The notes under the pieces are model-generated. The model searched no databases. It was not told where the DNA came from and saw nothing but the letters and a program-made list of their open reading frames with translations. A stretch of 37,058 bases of DNA, from NCBI GenBank assembly GCA_035276605.1, contig DATELN010000198.1, positions 1 to 37,058 of the forward strand, written 5' to 3'. Source of the stretch: GCA-003244245 sp035276605 (lineage in GTDB: Bacteria > Actinomycetota > Actinomycetes > Mycobacteriales > Pseudonocardiaceae). Numbering within the stretch: position 1 is the stretch's first letter; each line of letters opens with the position of its first letter. Made by a program: the position numbers and the translations under genes. Shown piece after piece: positions 15,440-23,793 of this stretch.

Positions 15440-16243
15440 ATGTCCATACGGCGAGCGCGGTGGGTGGCTGTCGCGGGGTGGATGGCAACGATTCTTGTTC
15501 TCAGCGCGTGCGGCGGTGGATCTCGGACTGCGTCGCCGGTCAGCCCACCAGCCCCGCTGCCGGACGAGCCGCCTGAGTCGCAGGCAACCTTCGAGCCCAC
15601 CCCACCGGCAGAGCCTGAGCCGAGCACGATGATCACCACGGAGATCACCGGGCCATTGCAGGGTGACGCACTGGTGCAAGCACTGCGTAAGGGCGGGTTG
15701 TTGCTGTGGATACGTCATACCGAGCGTGACAACCGATTCGGGACAGTCACTCCCGAGCAGGTGGCCACGCATAACTGTGCCGCGCAGAGCGAGCTAACTG
15801 CCACCGGCCGTCACCATGCCAAGCAGATTGGTGCGGCGATACGTGCGTTGCACCTACCGATCGCCGCAGTGCGCACCGCCCGGCTGTGCCGCACCCAGAC
15901 CACGGGACGGCTGTTGCGCCTCGCCCAGGTGAGCGACGATGACCGGTTGGACGCCGCCAGCACCTGGGTTAACCGCGGAGGTGCAGCGGCCGAGCAGCGA
16001 GCGGTACTACAAGTGCTGTCCGAGGCTCCGCCGGCCGACACGGACGTTGTGCTGGTCTCCACCGTCTTGGACATCCCAGCGCCCCAGGTTGCCGTTCTGC
16101 GTGATCTTGGTCCCGGGGAGACCGTCGTCTTTCGCCCCGGACCCGCCGGGAAGGCCACCGTGCTGGCACGGATCGGTGAGTCAGCCTGGCCCACGCTCTT
16201 GCAGGCGGTGACCACCACCGTCCCGCCTCCCGCAACCCGCTAA
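15440..16243 (+). CDS. Histidine-phosphatase-like lipoprotein
   Basis: ATG 15440 with AGGGGG eight bases upstream gives 267 aa. The signal peptide ends in LSAC, a good lipobox (Cys24), followed by a Pro-rich linker (about residues 30-63). The phosphoglycerate-mutase-like fold begins with LLLWIRHTERD, carrying Arg92 and the nucleophile His93 with Thr in place of the usual Gly/Ala. The following LTATGRHHAKQIGAAIR and VRTARLCRTQTT match family blocks. The second catalytic His, normally in a V-x-H-G segment after the fourth strand, is absent; the segment reads VLVSTVLDIP. It may be an impaired or non-phosphatase member located on the outer face of the cell membrane. Confidence 0.8.
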   Translation: MSIRRARWVAVAGWMATILVLSACGGGSRTASPVSPPAPLPDEPPESQATFEPTPPAEPEPSTMITTEITGPLQGDALVQALRKGGLLLWIRHTERDNRFGTVTPEQVATHNCAAQSELTATGRHHAKQIGAAIRALHLPIAAVRTARLCRTQTTGRLLRLAQVSDDDRLDAASTWVNRGGAAAEQRAVLQVLSEAPPADTDVVLVSTVLDIPAPQVAVLRDLGPGETVVFRPGPAGKATVLARIGESAWPTLLQAVTTTVPPPATR

Positions 16244-16307
16244 CTTGAATATGCTGTCCATGTCAGAGCTCCCAGCACGTAAGCATCCATAAGTCACTAT
16301 CACGATC

Positions 16308-16829
16308 ATGAATTCTCCTGAACCACATCTGAGCGACCTCGTGCTGCGGATCGATGCGGCCGTTTCCCAGGGCCGGGAAGCCGAGTTGCTGGCGGAGCTT
16401 GAGGTTCCGGTCGGGCGCGAGGATCAACTCGACGCAGCGCGGGACGACCTGCTCGCGGGGCTGTTGACGATGCCGGAGGTTAGCCACCGGAATCTCGGGT
16501 TCGGCGAGCAACCTGGCTGGCTGCGACTCGGGATCATGATGGCGGTCGCTCGTTGGCTCGACGGTCAGGCGCGTAGCTGTCCACATCACCCCACGGCGCA
16601 GTATCCGGAACCGGTGCACCTGGCATTGTGGCTACCCGACCTGGTGGTGTGCGAAGAATGCGTGCACCTACTCGTGGCGCCCGCGCACCCAAGCTGCGCC
16701 GGTTGCGGTATCAGCACAGAGGCTGGGGAGAGCACCGGGCCACGGCTGGTGATTGTCGTTGCTGGCTTCGTCGCCATTCGAGTGTTTGCCTGTGCTGACT
16801 GCATGCCGCCCCAGCCAGAGGCTTCGTGA
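16308..16829 (+). CDS. Hypothetical protein with Cys-pair zinc-ribbon-like region
   Basis: The protein is 173 aa. I do not recognise a family. The N-terminal half is acidic and helical (LSDLVLRIDAAVSQGREAEL). The C-terminal half carries CPHH, CEEC, CAGCG and CADC, enough Cys/His for one or two structural zinc sites. A hydrophobic strand (PRLVIVVAGFVAIRVFA) lies between the last two pairs. The ATG at 16308 has no strong ribosome-binding site, and I see no better start. Codon use is normal for the window, which supports it being a real gene. It could be a zinc-binding cytoplasmic protein; the role is unknown. Confidence 0.6.
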   Translation: MNSPEPHLSDLVLRIDAAVSQGREAELLAELEVPVGREDQLDAARDDLLAGLLTMPEVSHRNLGFGEQPGWLRLGIMMAVARWLDGQARSCPHHPTAQYPEPVHLALWLPDLVVCEECVHLLVAPAHPSCAGCGISTEAGESTGPRLVIVVAGFVAIRVFACADCMPPQPEAS

Positions 16830-16921
16830 CCACACCTGACAGCAGGGCGCGGCCCTGATCGCACAGGTGAGACGGCTGCCAGGCTTGGCTATCGACAGTG
16901 GAGCCTGCCAGCGAAACGGCG

Positions 16922-16927
16922 CATAAT
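16922..16927 (+). promoter_or_regulatory. Candidate -10 element for a leaderless small membrane protein
   Basis: CATAAT, one base from TATAAT, is followed by six bases and the ATG at 16934. This is the same geometry as the other leaderless candidates in this window. No Shine-Dalgarno sequence precedes the ATG. Confidence 0.35.
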
Positions 16928-16933
16928 AGTTCT

Positions 16934-17158
16934 ATGAACGCGGTTGCTATCGTCCTCGGCGTCCTCGCCATCATCATCGTACTGCTGACCGGAATTTTGC
17001 CGGTCATTGGCGCGATTTTTGCGTGGATCGCGCTTATGATTGGCGTCGTCGGGCTTATTTTCGGCCTCCTCAGCAAGCACACTAATGGACGCAATATCGC
17101 CATCCTGGCTTGCGTCCTGGCCGCTCTACGCCTAGCCCTTGGCGGGATTATAATCTAA
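16934..17158 (+). CDS. Small two- or three-span membrane protein (74 aa)
   Basis: Almost the whole protein is hydrophobic. Segments at about residues 3-21 and 24-46 (ILPVIGAIFAWIALMIGVVG) are separated from a third at about 54-74 by the short polar stretch SKHTNGRN. It resembles the many small actinobacterial membrane proteins of unknown role. Base composition is lower in G+C than its neighbours, and it is followed by an AT-rich stretch (TATAATCTAATTTATAG). The ATG at 16934 was chosen over an upstream in-frame start at 16898, because it begins at the hydrophobic segment and has a suitably placed -10. Confidence 0.6.
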   Translation: MNAVAIVLGVLAIIIVLLTGILPVIGAIFAWIALMIGVVGLIFGLLSKHTNGRNIAILACVLAALRLALGGIII

Positions 17159-17590
17159 TTTATAGCTAAGTCAGAACCTCGCTGCTGGTGGCGGGAACTG
17201 CCCTAAGCGTCGGCCACCAAGACGACTCGGTAGGTCACTAAACGCCGTATTGCCGCAAAGGCGTTTCATCGTGGTTTGAGAAGCCCCCGGCGAGCAGGAG
17301 AGCATGGTCCACTTCGATGTGATGGTCCCCGGTGAACGTGCTGGCAAGTTGGGAACCAGGGGCCCCCAGCGAGGCGCGTTGAAGGTCGATTGTGAGCAGC
17401 GCACTTCCTTAAAGTGCGGCCGGGTGTAGTCGTGCCTGACTGCCATCTTCACCTCGTCGCACTGAGCCATCTGGGCGAAAATTGTCGGGTTCGGTATCGG
17501 CTGCGGCGATCACATCCTCATGCACTCAATCGGCTATCGCGCAAAAGACGCCTGGCCATCAGTGTTCGATGTCAGTCGAACGGAGGAGTC
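17159..17590. other. 432-bp interval with decayed coding sequence
   Basis: No intact gene is seen. On the minus strand, a frame ending in TAG at 17238-17240 and open for about 55 codons back to a TAA reads protein-like (LASTFTGDHHIEVDHALLLA then FSNHDETPLRQYGV), but it lacks an acceptable start. It may be the tail of a lost gene. The right end carries the GGAGGA ribosome-binding site of the DUF2235 gene. Confidence 0.3.
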
Positions 17591-18706
17591 ATGTCGAAGC
17601 GTCTCGTTGTGTGCTGCGATGGCACCTGGAATACGCCGGACCAGCTTGCGCCGACGAACGTCACCAAGGTTGCGCTAGCGGTCGCCCCGACGGACTCGGC
17701 TGGTCACAAACAGCTGATGTTCTACCACGCGGGAGTGGGCACCAACCGTTGGGAACGAATCACGGGAGGCGCGTTCGGCTTTGGCCTGTCGCGCAATGTT
17801 TGCGACACCTACCGCTTCTTGGTGCAGAATTTCGAGCCGGGCGACGAGCTTTTCTTTTTCGGGTTTAGCCGCGGGGCGTTTACGGCGCGCAGCACCGTCG
17901 GCCTGGTGCAAAACTGCGGAATCTTGCGCCGGGAGCATGCCGACCGGGTCAAAGAAGCGTATGCGCTGTACCGTGACAGAAGTGATCTTACCCATCCGCG
18001 AAGCGTAGCCGCCACATTATTCAGGCGCTCGTACTCCTGCGAAACACGCATCCGCTTCATCGGCGTCTGGGATACTGTGGGAGCCCTTGGCATTCCGCTC
18101 AGCGGTCTGCGCTTGGTGAATTTCTTCAACCGCCGCTGGCAGTTTCATGACACGAAGCTGAGCGGGGAAGTCGACGCAGCCTTCCAAGCGCTGGCGATCG
18201 ATGAGAAACGACCCCCGTTCCGGCCAGCGATCTGGACTCAACCACGGAACGCGAACCATCAGCAACGCGAGCAGGTATGGTTCGCCGGGGTCCACTGCGA
18301 CGTCGGCGGGGGCTACCCGAATACCGCGCTGGCTGAAATCGCACTACGCTGGATGATGGATCGGGCCGCAAAATGCGGCTTGGCCTTCGATGCGCAAGCA
18401 TTCGCGCCGTCGTCCGGCGCCGCGGCGACGCCGGACACGTACATCGGAGATCCCCTCGGACAGCTGCATGAATCGCGGAAGGGTGTTTACAAGCTGTTGC
18501 GGCCGTATATGCGATGCCTTGGCATGACCGATGCAGCTCACGAATACGTTGCTTCCAGCGCAGTGCAGCGACACGACCAGATGCCGGCGTACGCGCCTCC
18601 AAAGCTTGTCGCGTACCTTAACAACAGCGCTCACCAGGTCTGCCAAGTTTTACCCCGACCAAGGAAAGAATTCTACGCAGCGACGAGCGGCGCTTATCAG
18701 TCATAG
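17591..18706 (+). CDS. DUF2235 alpha/beta-hydrolase (Tle1-like)
   Basis: ATG 17591 behind GGAGGA gives 371 aa. The domain begins RLVVCCDGTWN, as is diagnostic for DUF2235. The nucleophile Ser93 sits in GFSRGAFTAR (GxSxG). Asp in GVWDTVGALGIP and the GVHCDVGGGYP segment supply the usual acid and His region. DUF2235 includes the type VI secretion phospholipase effectors Tle1, but many members are stand-alone proteins in bacteria without T6SS. No secretion or immunity gene is next to this one. Local G+C is lower than in neighbours (sampled lines 55-63%), and both flanks carry coding debris, so it may have been acquired. Substrate is unknown; a lipid ester is plausible. Confidence 0.85.
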   Translation: MSKRLVVCCDGTWNTPDQLAPTNVTKVALAVAPTDSAGHKQLMFYHAGVGTNRWERITGGAFGFGLSRNVCDTYRFLVQNFEPGDELFFFGFSRGAFTARSTVGLVQNCGILRREHADRVKEAYALYRDRSDLTHPRSVAATLFRRSYSCETRIRFIGVWDTVGALGIPLSGLRLVNFFNRRWQFHDTKLSGEVDAAFQALAIDEKRPPFRPAIWTQPRNANHQQREQVWFAGVHCDVGGGYPNTALAEIALRWMMDRAAKCGLAFDAQAFAPSSGAAATPDTYIGDPLGQLHESRKGVYKLLRPYMRCLGMTDAAHEYVASSAVQRHDQMPAYAPPKLVAYLNNSAHQVCQVLPRPRKEFYAATSGAYQS

Positions 18707-18722
18707 CCATTGCGCAAGCGCG

Positions 18723-18944
18723 GTGTTTCTCAAGTTGCGCGGACAAGATATCGCCAAGCGTGCCATGCTGTTGATCTGCGAGTGGCTAAGCGCTGATCCA
18801 ATCATTCGCGTCGAGCCCCAGAACGCATATTCTCATGGCGCGCCCAAAGCGGCAGGCTTTACCAAAGTTACTGAACCGCAAGTAATGGCGGTTGTATGTG
18901 CCCAGCGCCATCCACGGGTTCTGATGGTTTCGCTGGCGGCGTAA
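18723..18944 (+). other. Possible gene fragment (73 codons)
   Basis: From a GTG at 18723 the frame reads LRGQDIAKRAMLLICEWLSA and then GFTKVTEPQVMAVVCAQRHP, ending VLMVSLAA at a TAA. The composition is protein-like (balanced residues, hydrophobic periodicity) rather than the Arg/Pro-rich pattern of shadow frames. There is no ribosome-binding site and no family I recognise. It may be the C-terminal end of a gene lost upstream, or a small real gene. It lies in the low-G+C stretch after the DUF2235 gene. Confidence 0.3.
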
Positions 18945-19004
18945 TCCTGGTCTCGAGACCGCTGGAGTGGGCAGCCGCAGACTGTCAGACCTGTTTTGTA
19001 ACGT

Positions 19005-20786
19005 GTGGTTATGGCGGTACGGCAGGTGATCCCCGCGAACTTGGCCCAGATGGCGCCAGGCCCGCAGTTGAGCGCGCTGCTGGCCGCCATCGACATTTCC
19101 GCACTGACCGGTTCTGACGTCGTGGAGGTTTTGCGGGCCCGCGCCCGGCAGTTATCCCATGAGCAGGCCCGATTGCTGGCCACCATGGTCGAAGTCGGCT
19201 TATGCGACCCCGACGCCAATAATGACGAGGTGGCGCGGCTTGCCGAATCGCCGCCGTATGCCGCCGATGAGATTCGCGCTGCCTTGTCCTGGACCCGCCG
19301 GGCGGCAGACCGGGAGCTTGATTTCGCTGAAACTCTGGTGGTTCGAATGCCTGCGGTGTTCACCGCGCTAGAAGCCGGCAAGATCTGCCGAAGCAAGGCG
19401 TGGGTACTTGCCGATCTGTGCTCGGATCTGACGCCCGAGCAGATCGATGTGATCTGCGCCCGGGTGCTACCGCACGCCGAGAAGCTGACCACTGGCGAGC
19501 TCGCGGCCCGCATCAAGAAGCTGGCCATCGCTCTCGATCCGCAATGGGCCGCCCGCCGCTACGCCACCGCGGTGCGAGAGCGCAACGTGATCGGATACCT
19601 GGATCCGGATGGCACCGCTACCGTCACCGGCACCGGATTACCCGTGGAGCAGGCCGCCACCGCCTGCGCCCATGTCGAGGAGCTCGCTCGCGCGGCCAAG
19701 CGCGCCGGGCATCCCAGCCGGATCGGCCCGCTGCGCGCCGACATCTACCTCGGTCTGCTAGAGGGCCGCTGGCAACACCACACCCGCGATGAGATCATCA
19801 CCGACCTGCTCACGAACGCCATCTGCGACGCTGAGAGTGCCGCTAACCCGGACCACCCGGGCGAACCCGATCTGGCTCCTGCCACCGACGCCACAGCGGG
19901 TGACTCACCTACGGCGGGCCGGCCCCGCGCCCAGCGGGTGGGGGTGGAGGTACGGGTCAACCTGTCGACGCTGCTGGGACTCGACCAGCAGCCCGGGGAG
20001 GTCCCCGGCTGGGGTCCGGTCCCCGCACACGTTGCACGCACCATAGTGGCTGCCCAGCGCGCCGCCGAGTGGCGCTTCGCCATCACTGACCCCGCTGGGC
20101 AACTGTTGCTGGCCGGGATTACTCGCCGTCGCCCGATCACATCGGAGCACGCAACCTCCGCGATGCCGCCGTGCCGGGGTGGGATCGTTGAGCTACGAGT
20201 ACCCGCCGCCCAACTCGCCGACCTGGCCACCAACCGGGAGATCGGCGGTGCGTGGGCCGGCATCGTGGCCGACCTTGCCGCTCAATACGCCCAGCACATT
20301 CCCGCCCGGACCTGGGGACCAAACGCGCAGGATCCAACCGCTCGGTTCGCCGGGGCCGCGCTGCGTCGCCATGTCCAGATCCGCGACCGATTCTGTGTCT
20401 ACCCCGGGTGCCGCGCCACTGCCCGCAGCGCGGACCTGGACCACACCCTGGACCACGTTCTCGGCGGACTCACCACCGAAATCAACTCAGGACCACTTTG
20501 CAGGCACGACCACCGGCTCAAAACCGTCGGCAGGTGGCGGCTGCACCAGTCCGTAGCCGGTCATTTCACCTGGCGCAGCCCCTTGGGTCGGACCTATTAC
20601 ACCCAACCCCCACCGATCACTCACGATCTACCCGAACCCCGGCCGCGACCCAGCGACCCCAGTTACGTAGCTCCCGCCTTCCCCGAGGACGACGAAACAC
20701 CCATCCTGGAACGGCCACCACCCGCGCCAGCGCCCCCACTTCCACCGACGACGCCGCCGGACTCCGACGAACCAGCCCCGTTTTGA
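19005..20786 (+). CDS. DUF222/HNH endonuclease domain protein (13E12 repeat family)
   Basis: The protein is 593 aa. Start is GTG 19005 or ATG 19011; neither has a clear ribosome-binding site. The DUF222 region spans roughly residues 30-440. The HNH nuclease motif follows at about 464-503: CVYPGCRATARSADLDH, then an Asn in TEINSGP and the CRHDHRLK segment, providing metal-binding Cys and the catalytic His. The tail is Pro-rich and probably disordered. Members occur in multiple copies in mycobacterial genomes (REP13E12) and are associated with mobile or phage-integration repeats. They are predicted DNA endonucleases of unknown target. The reading frame is intact, unlike many copies. Confidence 0.9.
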   Translation: MVMAVRQVIPANLAQMAPGPQLSALLAAIDISALTGSDVVEVLRARARQLSHEQARLLATMVEVGLCDPDANNDEVARLAESPPYAADEIRAALSWTRRAADRELDFAETLVVRMPAVFTALEAGKICRSKAWVLADLCSDLTPEQIDVICARVLPHAEKLTTGELAARIKKLAIALDPQWAARRYATAVRERNVIGYLDPDGTATVTGTGLPVEQAATACAHVEELARAAKRAGHPSRIGPLRADIYLGLLEGRWQHHTRDEIITDLLTNAICDAESAANPDHPGEPDLAPATDATAGDSPTAGRPRAQRVGVEVRVNLSTLLGLDQQPGEVPGWGPVPAHVARTIVAAQRAAEWRFAITDPAGQLLLAGITRRRPITSEHATSAMPPCRGGIVELRVPAAQLADLATNREIGGAWAGIVADLAAQYAQHIPARTWGPNAQDPTARFAGAALRRHVQIRDRFCVYPGCRATARSADLDHTLDHVLGGLTTEINSGPLCRHDHRLKTVGRWRLHQSVAGHFTWRSPLGRTYYTQPPPITHDLPEPRPRPSDPSYVAPAFPEDDETPILERPPPAPAPPLPPTTPPDSDEPAPF

Positions 20787-20828
20787 TCGCGATGTGGGGC
20801 GCGGGCGGCGGGGCCTTCGGACGTGCCG

Positions 20829-21800
20829 CTAGTTGAACCCGGCTATGGCGTGTGGCTGGTAGCCCTTTTCGAGAGACTCGACTTCCGCGTCATCAAGGCG
20901 CAAGTCGACAGCGGCGACGGCGTCGGTGAGATGGTGACTCTTCGTCGCTCCCACGATGGGTGCGTCAACCCCGGGCTTGGCCAACAACCAGGCCAGCGCG
21001 ATCTGAGCGGGAGCGACTCCGCGCTTGGCAGCCACGCCGAGAACTGCTTCGACGATGACCCGGTCTTGTTCGTCGTAGAGCGCGCGGCCGAACTCGTCGG
21101 TTTCCGACCGCGGGGTCTGTTCTGCCCAGGGGCGGGTCAACCGGCCTCGTGCCAGGGGACTCCACGGGATGACGCCGACGCCCTGGTCGATGCACAGCGG
21201 GATCATCTCCCGCTCCTCCTCCCGGTACAGCAAGTTGTAATGGTTCTGCATGCTCACAAACCGGGTCCAGCCGTTGAGGTCGGCGGTGTAAAGAGCCTTG
21301 GCAAACTGCCAGGAGTGCATCGACGACGCGCCGATGTATCGGGCCTTACCAGCCTTGACCACGTCGTGCAGCGCTTCCACGGTCTCCTCGATCGGGGTGC
21401 CGTCATCCCAGCGGTGGATCTGGTAGAGGTCGACGTAGTCCGTGCCGAGACGCGACAAGCTGTTGTCGATCTCGGCAAGAATGGCCTTGCGGGATAGTCC
21501 CTGCCCGTTGGGTCCAGGCCGCATGCGACCGTGGACTTTGGTCGCGATGACAACTTCTTCCCGGGCAACCATTGACAGTAGGGTCTGACCAACGATCTCC
21601 TCGCTGCTGCCGGCCGAGTAGACGTTGGCTGTGTCGAAGAAGTTGATCCCGGCGTCCAGCGCTTGGCGGAAGAACGGCTCTGACGCTTCTTTATCGAGCG
21701 ACCAGGGGTGGGCACCACGACCAGGCTCGCCGTAGCTCATACAACCCAGGCAGATGCGCGAGACCTCAAGACCAGTGGTGCCAAGGGCGACATATTCCAT
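20829..21800 (-). CDS. Aldo/keto reductase
   Basis: The protein is 323 aa, starting at ATG 21800 behind GGGGTGG. It should be a cytoplasmic NADPH-dependent carbonyl reductase with a TIM barrel. The catalytic tetrad is visible as Asp56 and Tyr61 (DTANVYS), Lys88 (ATKVH) and His129 (QIHRWD). The C-terminal cofactor segment PIVGATKSHHL is present. Wording (GCMSYG, HPWSLD, SPLARGRL) matches the AKR group that includes E. coli YajO-like and bacterial aryl-alcohol-dehydrogenase-like reductases. The physiological substrate is unknown. The stop lies 43 bp from the convergent HNH gene, and the HtrA gene lies 19 bp upstream in the reading direction, in the same orientation, so the two may be co-transcribed. 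Confidence 0.92.
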   Translation of the reverse strand: MEYVALGTTGLEVSRICLGCMSYGEPGRGAHPWSLDKEASEPFFRQALDAGINFFDTANVYSAGSSEEIVGQTLLSMVAREEVVIATKVHGRMRPGPNGQGLSRKAILAEIDNSLSRLGTDYVDLYQIHRWDDGTPIEETVEALHDVVKAGKARYIGASSMHSWQFAKALYTADLNGWTRFVSMQNHYNLLYREEEREMIPLCIDQGVGVIPWSPLARGRLTRPWAEQTPRSETDEFGRALYDEQDRVIVEAVLGVAAKRGVAPAQIALAWLLAKPGVDAPIVGATKSHHLTDAVAAVDLRLDDAEVESLEKGYQPHAIAGFN

Positions 21801-21819
21801 AAACCACCCCTACCACAGG

Positions 21820-22965
21820 TCAGTTTGGTGGGCCTGCTGCCAGCCGCACCGTGGCATCGTGCTGCTGCCCTGACGGATCCAGCCAAGTCAGCCGTACCGA
21901 ATCTCCCGGATGATGGCTGTTCAGCACGGTGGTCAGGCTCGCAGCGGAATCGACTGCCGTGTCGTCGACGGCCACGATGACGTCACCCGCGGCCAGCTCT
22001 GCTTGATCACCCGGCAAACCCGGGAGCACACCTGCGACGGTGGCGCCGGACACGGCCAAGCCGTACCGGGCAGTGTCTTGGACCAGGATGCCGAGCACAC
22101 CAGTTGGTCCAATATGGACGGTCGCAGAACCGGCACCAGCCTCAATTTGCCTTGTGATGGCCAGTGCATCGTTGATCGGAATCGCAAAGCCTTTGCCACG
22201 AGCGGCGGATTCGAGCCGAAAGCCCGTCGAGGCTGCGGTATCAATACCGACAACCTGCCCAGCGGTGTTGACCAGCGGACCACCGGAGTCACCGGGCACC
22301 ACATTCGCGGCGATCTGAATGAGGCCCGTGAGCTGCTGGATGCTGCCGTCGCGTCCGTCGCTGGCGGTGATCGTCCGATCCAGAGCAGTCACAGTGCCCG
22401 ACGCAATGCTCGGGGAGCCGCCAAGGCCGCCCGCGTTGCCGACCGCCGCGACTTTGTCGCCGACTGAGACCGTGCTGGAATCTCCGATCGGCGCGGTCGG
22501 TAAGCCCGAGGCGCCATGCACCTGCAGTAAGGCGATGTCGTGGCTACGGTCATAGCCGGTCACCGTCGCCGGGTAGCGGCGACCAGTACCGACATCGGTG
22601 ACGCTGATGCGGGTAGCGCCGCTGATCACATGGTTATTGGTGAGCACCTCACCGGAAGGGCTCAGCACGATTCCGGTACCAGCACCAGCGGCATTTAGAT
22701 ACCCCAGCTGGGTGTTGATATCCACCACACCGGTATCGAGCGCCGAAGTATTCGCCGGCCGACTTGACAGGCCCGAGGAGGGCTGCGGTAGCAACGCCGC
22801 GGACTTCGACTGCATCCAGGGCGCTAACCCCTGAACAGCGCCGACTGGTACCCCGATAAACAGCACCGCGACGATCACACTGATCAGCAGGTGCGCTGGA
22901 TCGCGTCGCGGACGTGATGGTCCTGACCCCGCTGGCGGGTTACCCGGGAGGTTGGGCTCGCTCAC
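21820..22965 (-). CDS. Membrane-anchored HtrA/PepA-like serine protease with PDZ domain
   Basis: GTG 22965 with AGGAGG upstream gives 381 aa. A Pro-rich cytoplasmic tail (1-25) precedes one membrane segment (about 26-48). The trypsin-like domain follows, with His112 (TNNHVI), Asp143 (RSHDIALLQ) and Ser227 (PGDSGGP). A C-terminal PDZ domain spans about 295-378 (GVLPGLPGDQAELAAGDVIV then VRLTWLDPSGQ). The protease and PDZ wording is very close to M. tuberculosis PepA (VVNINTKLGY, GAGTGIV, NNHVI, HHPGD), but that protein has a signal peptide rather than a cytoplasmic tail. It likely degrades or remodels proteins on the outer face of the membrane under stress. Confidence 0.92.
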   Translation of the reverse strand: MSEPNLPGNPPAGSGPSRPRRDPAHLLISVIVAVLFIGVPVGAVQGLAPWMQSKSAALLPQPSSGLSSRPANTSALDTGVVDINTQLGYLNAAGAGTGIVLSPSGEVLTNNHVISGATRISVTDVGTGRRYPATVTGYDRSHDIALLQVHGASGLPTAPIGDSSTVSVGDKVAAVGNAGGLGGSPSIASGTVTALDRTITASDGRDGSIQQLTGLIQIAANVVPGDSGGPLVNTAGQVVGIDTAASTGFRLESAARGKGFAIPINDALAITRQIEAGAGSATVHIGPTGVLGILVQDTARYGLAVSGATVAGVLPGLPGDQAELAAGDVIVAVDDTAVDSAASLTTVLNSHHPGDSVRLTWLDPSGQQHDATVRLAAGPPN

Positions 22966-23136
22966 CGCCCCTCCTCTCCGGGATCCCCGGACTCCCCCTA
23001 CCTATCCGCATCACCCAAGCTACGCGCAGTTCAATCGGTGCCGGGGTCGCGGCCGGGTGTGGCGACGACCAAGCCGACGGCCTTGGCCGCGCCGGTGAGC
23101 CGCTGATCGTAAGCGATGAAGGCCGTCAGCGCGGCG

Positions 23137-23742
23137 CTACATGCTTCGCATCAGGTGTTCCAGCGCGCTGACCCAGGTTTCCACGATGGCGTTGTCGTCG
23201 ACTCTGCTGTGCGCGGCACCCAGCAGGTTGGGAAGTAGTCGTGCTGAGATCAGGGCGCCGAGTCCGATCGTCGCGATGGCATCAGCCTGCTGGGCAGATA
23301 CCACCGAGCCGGATCGGTCGATGATCCACTCAGCGAACTCGCGGTAGGTCGCCTCGACAACCTGGGCGACCGCGTCGGTGAGGATTCGCGGCCCGTGTCG
23401 AGCCTCGCTGGCCAGCAGCCGCAGAAGTTGAGCCTCCTGGTCAAGCTCGGCAAGGACGTATCGAGCGGCGATGGTGAGTTCGGTGCGCAGGTCGCCGAGG
23501 CCGGTGAACAGCCGGCGAATGTCGCGCAGGGCGGCGAGCCGGCGCAACTGCCGTTCAACCCCGGCGGTCAGGAGCGCTTCCTTGGACGGGAAATGGTGGT
23601 AGATGCCGCCAGCTCCCGGGGATAGCCCAGCAGCTTGCTCGATCCGGGTGATGCTGGTACCGCGGTAGCCATGCTCGGAAAACAGCTCCATCGCCGCGTC
23701 GATGATGCGATCCCGAGTCGCCACGGTTGACAGATCGCCCAT
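23137..23742 (-). CDS. TetR-family transcriptional repressor
   Basis: The protein is 201 aa from ATG 23742. The N-terminal HTH (about residues 8-55) reads TRDRIIDAAMELFSEHGYRG, then SITRIEQAAGL and GGIYHHFPSKEALL, which is typical TetR. The C-terminal ligand-binding domain is helical and not assignable to a ligand. It is divergent from the ABC1-P450-MFS genes with 51 bp between starts, so it very probably controls them and itself. Its promoter (below) contains a short inverted repeat in the spacer, consistent with autorepression. Transcription would begin at or next to the ATG. Confidence 0.88.
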   Translation of the reverse strand: MGDLSTVATRDRIIDAAMELFSEHGYRGTSITRIEQAAGLSPGAGGIYHHFPSKEALLTAGVERQLRRLAALRDIRRLFTGLGDLRTELTIAARYVLAELDQEAQLLRLLASEARHGPRILTDAVAQVVEATYREFAEWIIDRSGSVVSAQQADAIATIGLGALISARLLPNLLGAAHSRVDDNAIVETWVSALEHLMRSM

Positions 23743-23748
23743 GGCAAC

Positions 23749-23779
23749 AAAGTATTTACTTAGGCATGTTAAGCGTCAA
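23749..23779 (-). promoter_or_regulatory. tetR promoter with candidate operator, leaderless geometry
   Basis: On the minus strand TTGACG (23779-23774) serves as -35 and TACTTT (23754-23749) as -10, 19 bases apart, followed by six bases and the ATG. AATACT (23756-23751), 17 bases from the -35, is the alternative -10. The imperfect inverted repeat CTTA-N7-TAAG at 23759-23773 lies within the spacer and is a candidate TetR operator that would also block the divergent operon. Confidence 0.45.
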
Positions 23780-23793
23780 CTTTCAGGAGCGCG

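Noticed and set aside
15181..15648. Minus-strand 155-codon open frame between the DUF1304 and phosphatase genes
   Set aside because: It overlaps both flanking genes and has shadow-frame composition.
17591..18706. A type VI secretion effector system
   Set aside because: The DUF2235 domain alone does not indicate T6SS. No VgrG, Hcp, PAAR or immunity gene is present, and mycobacteria are not known to encode T6SS.
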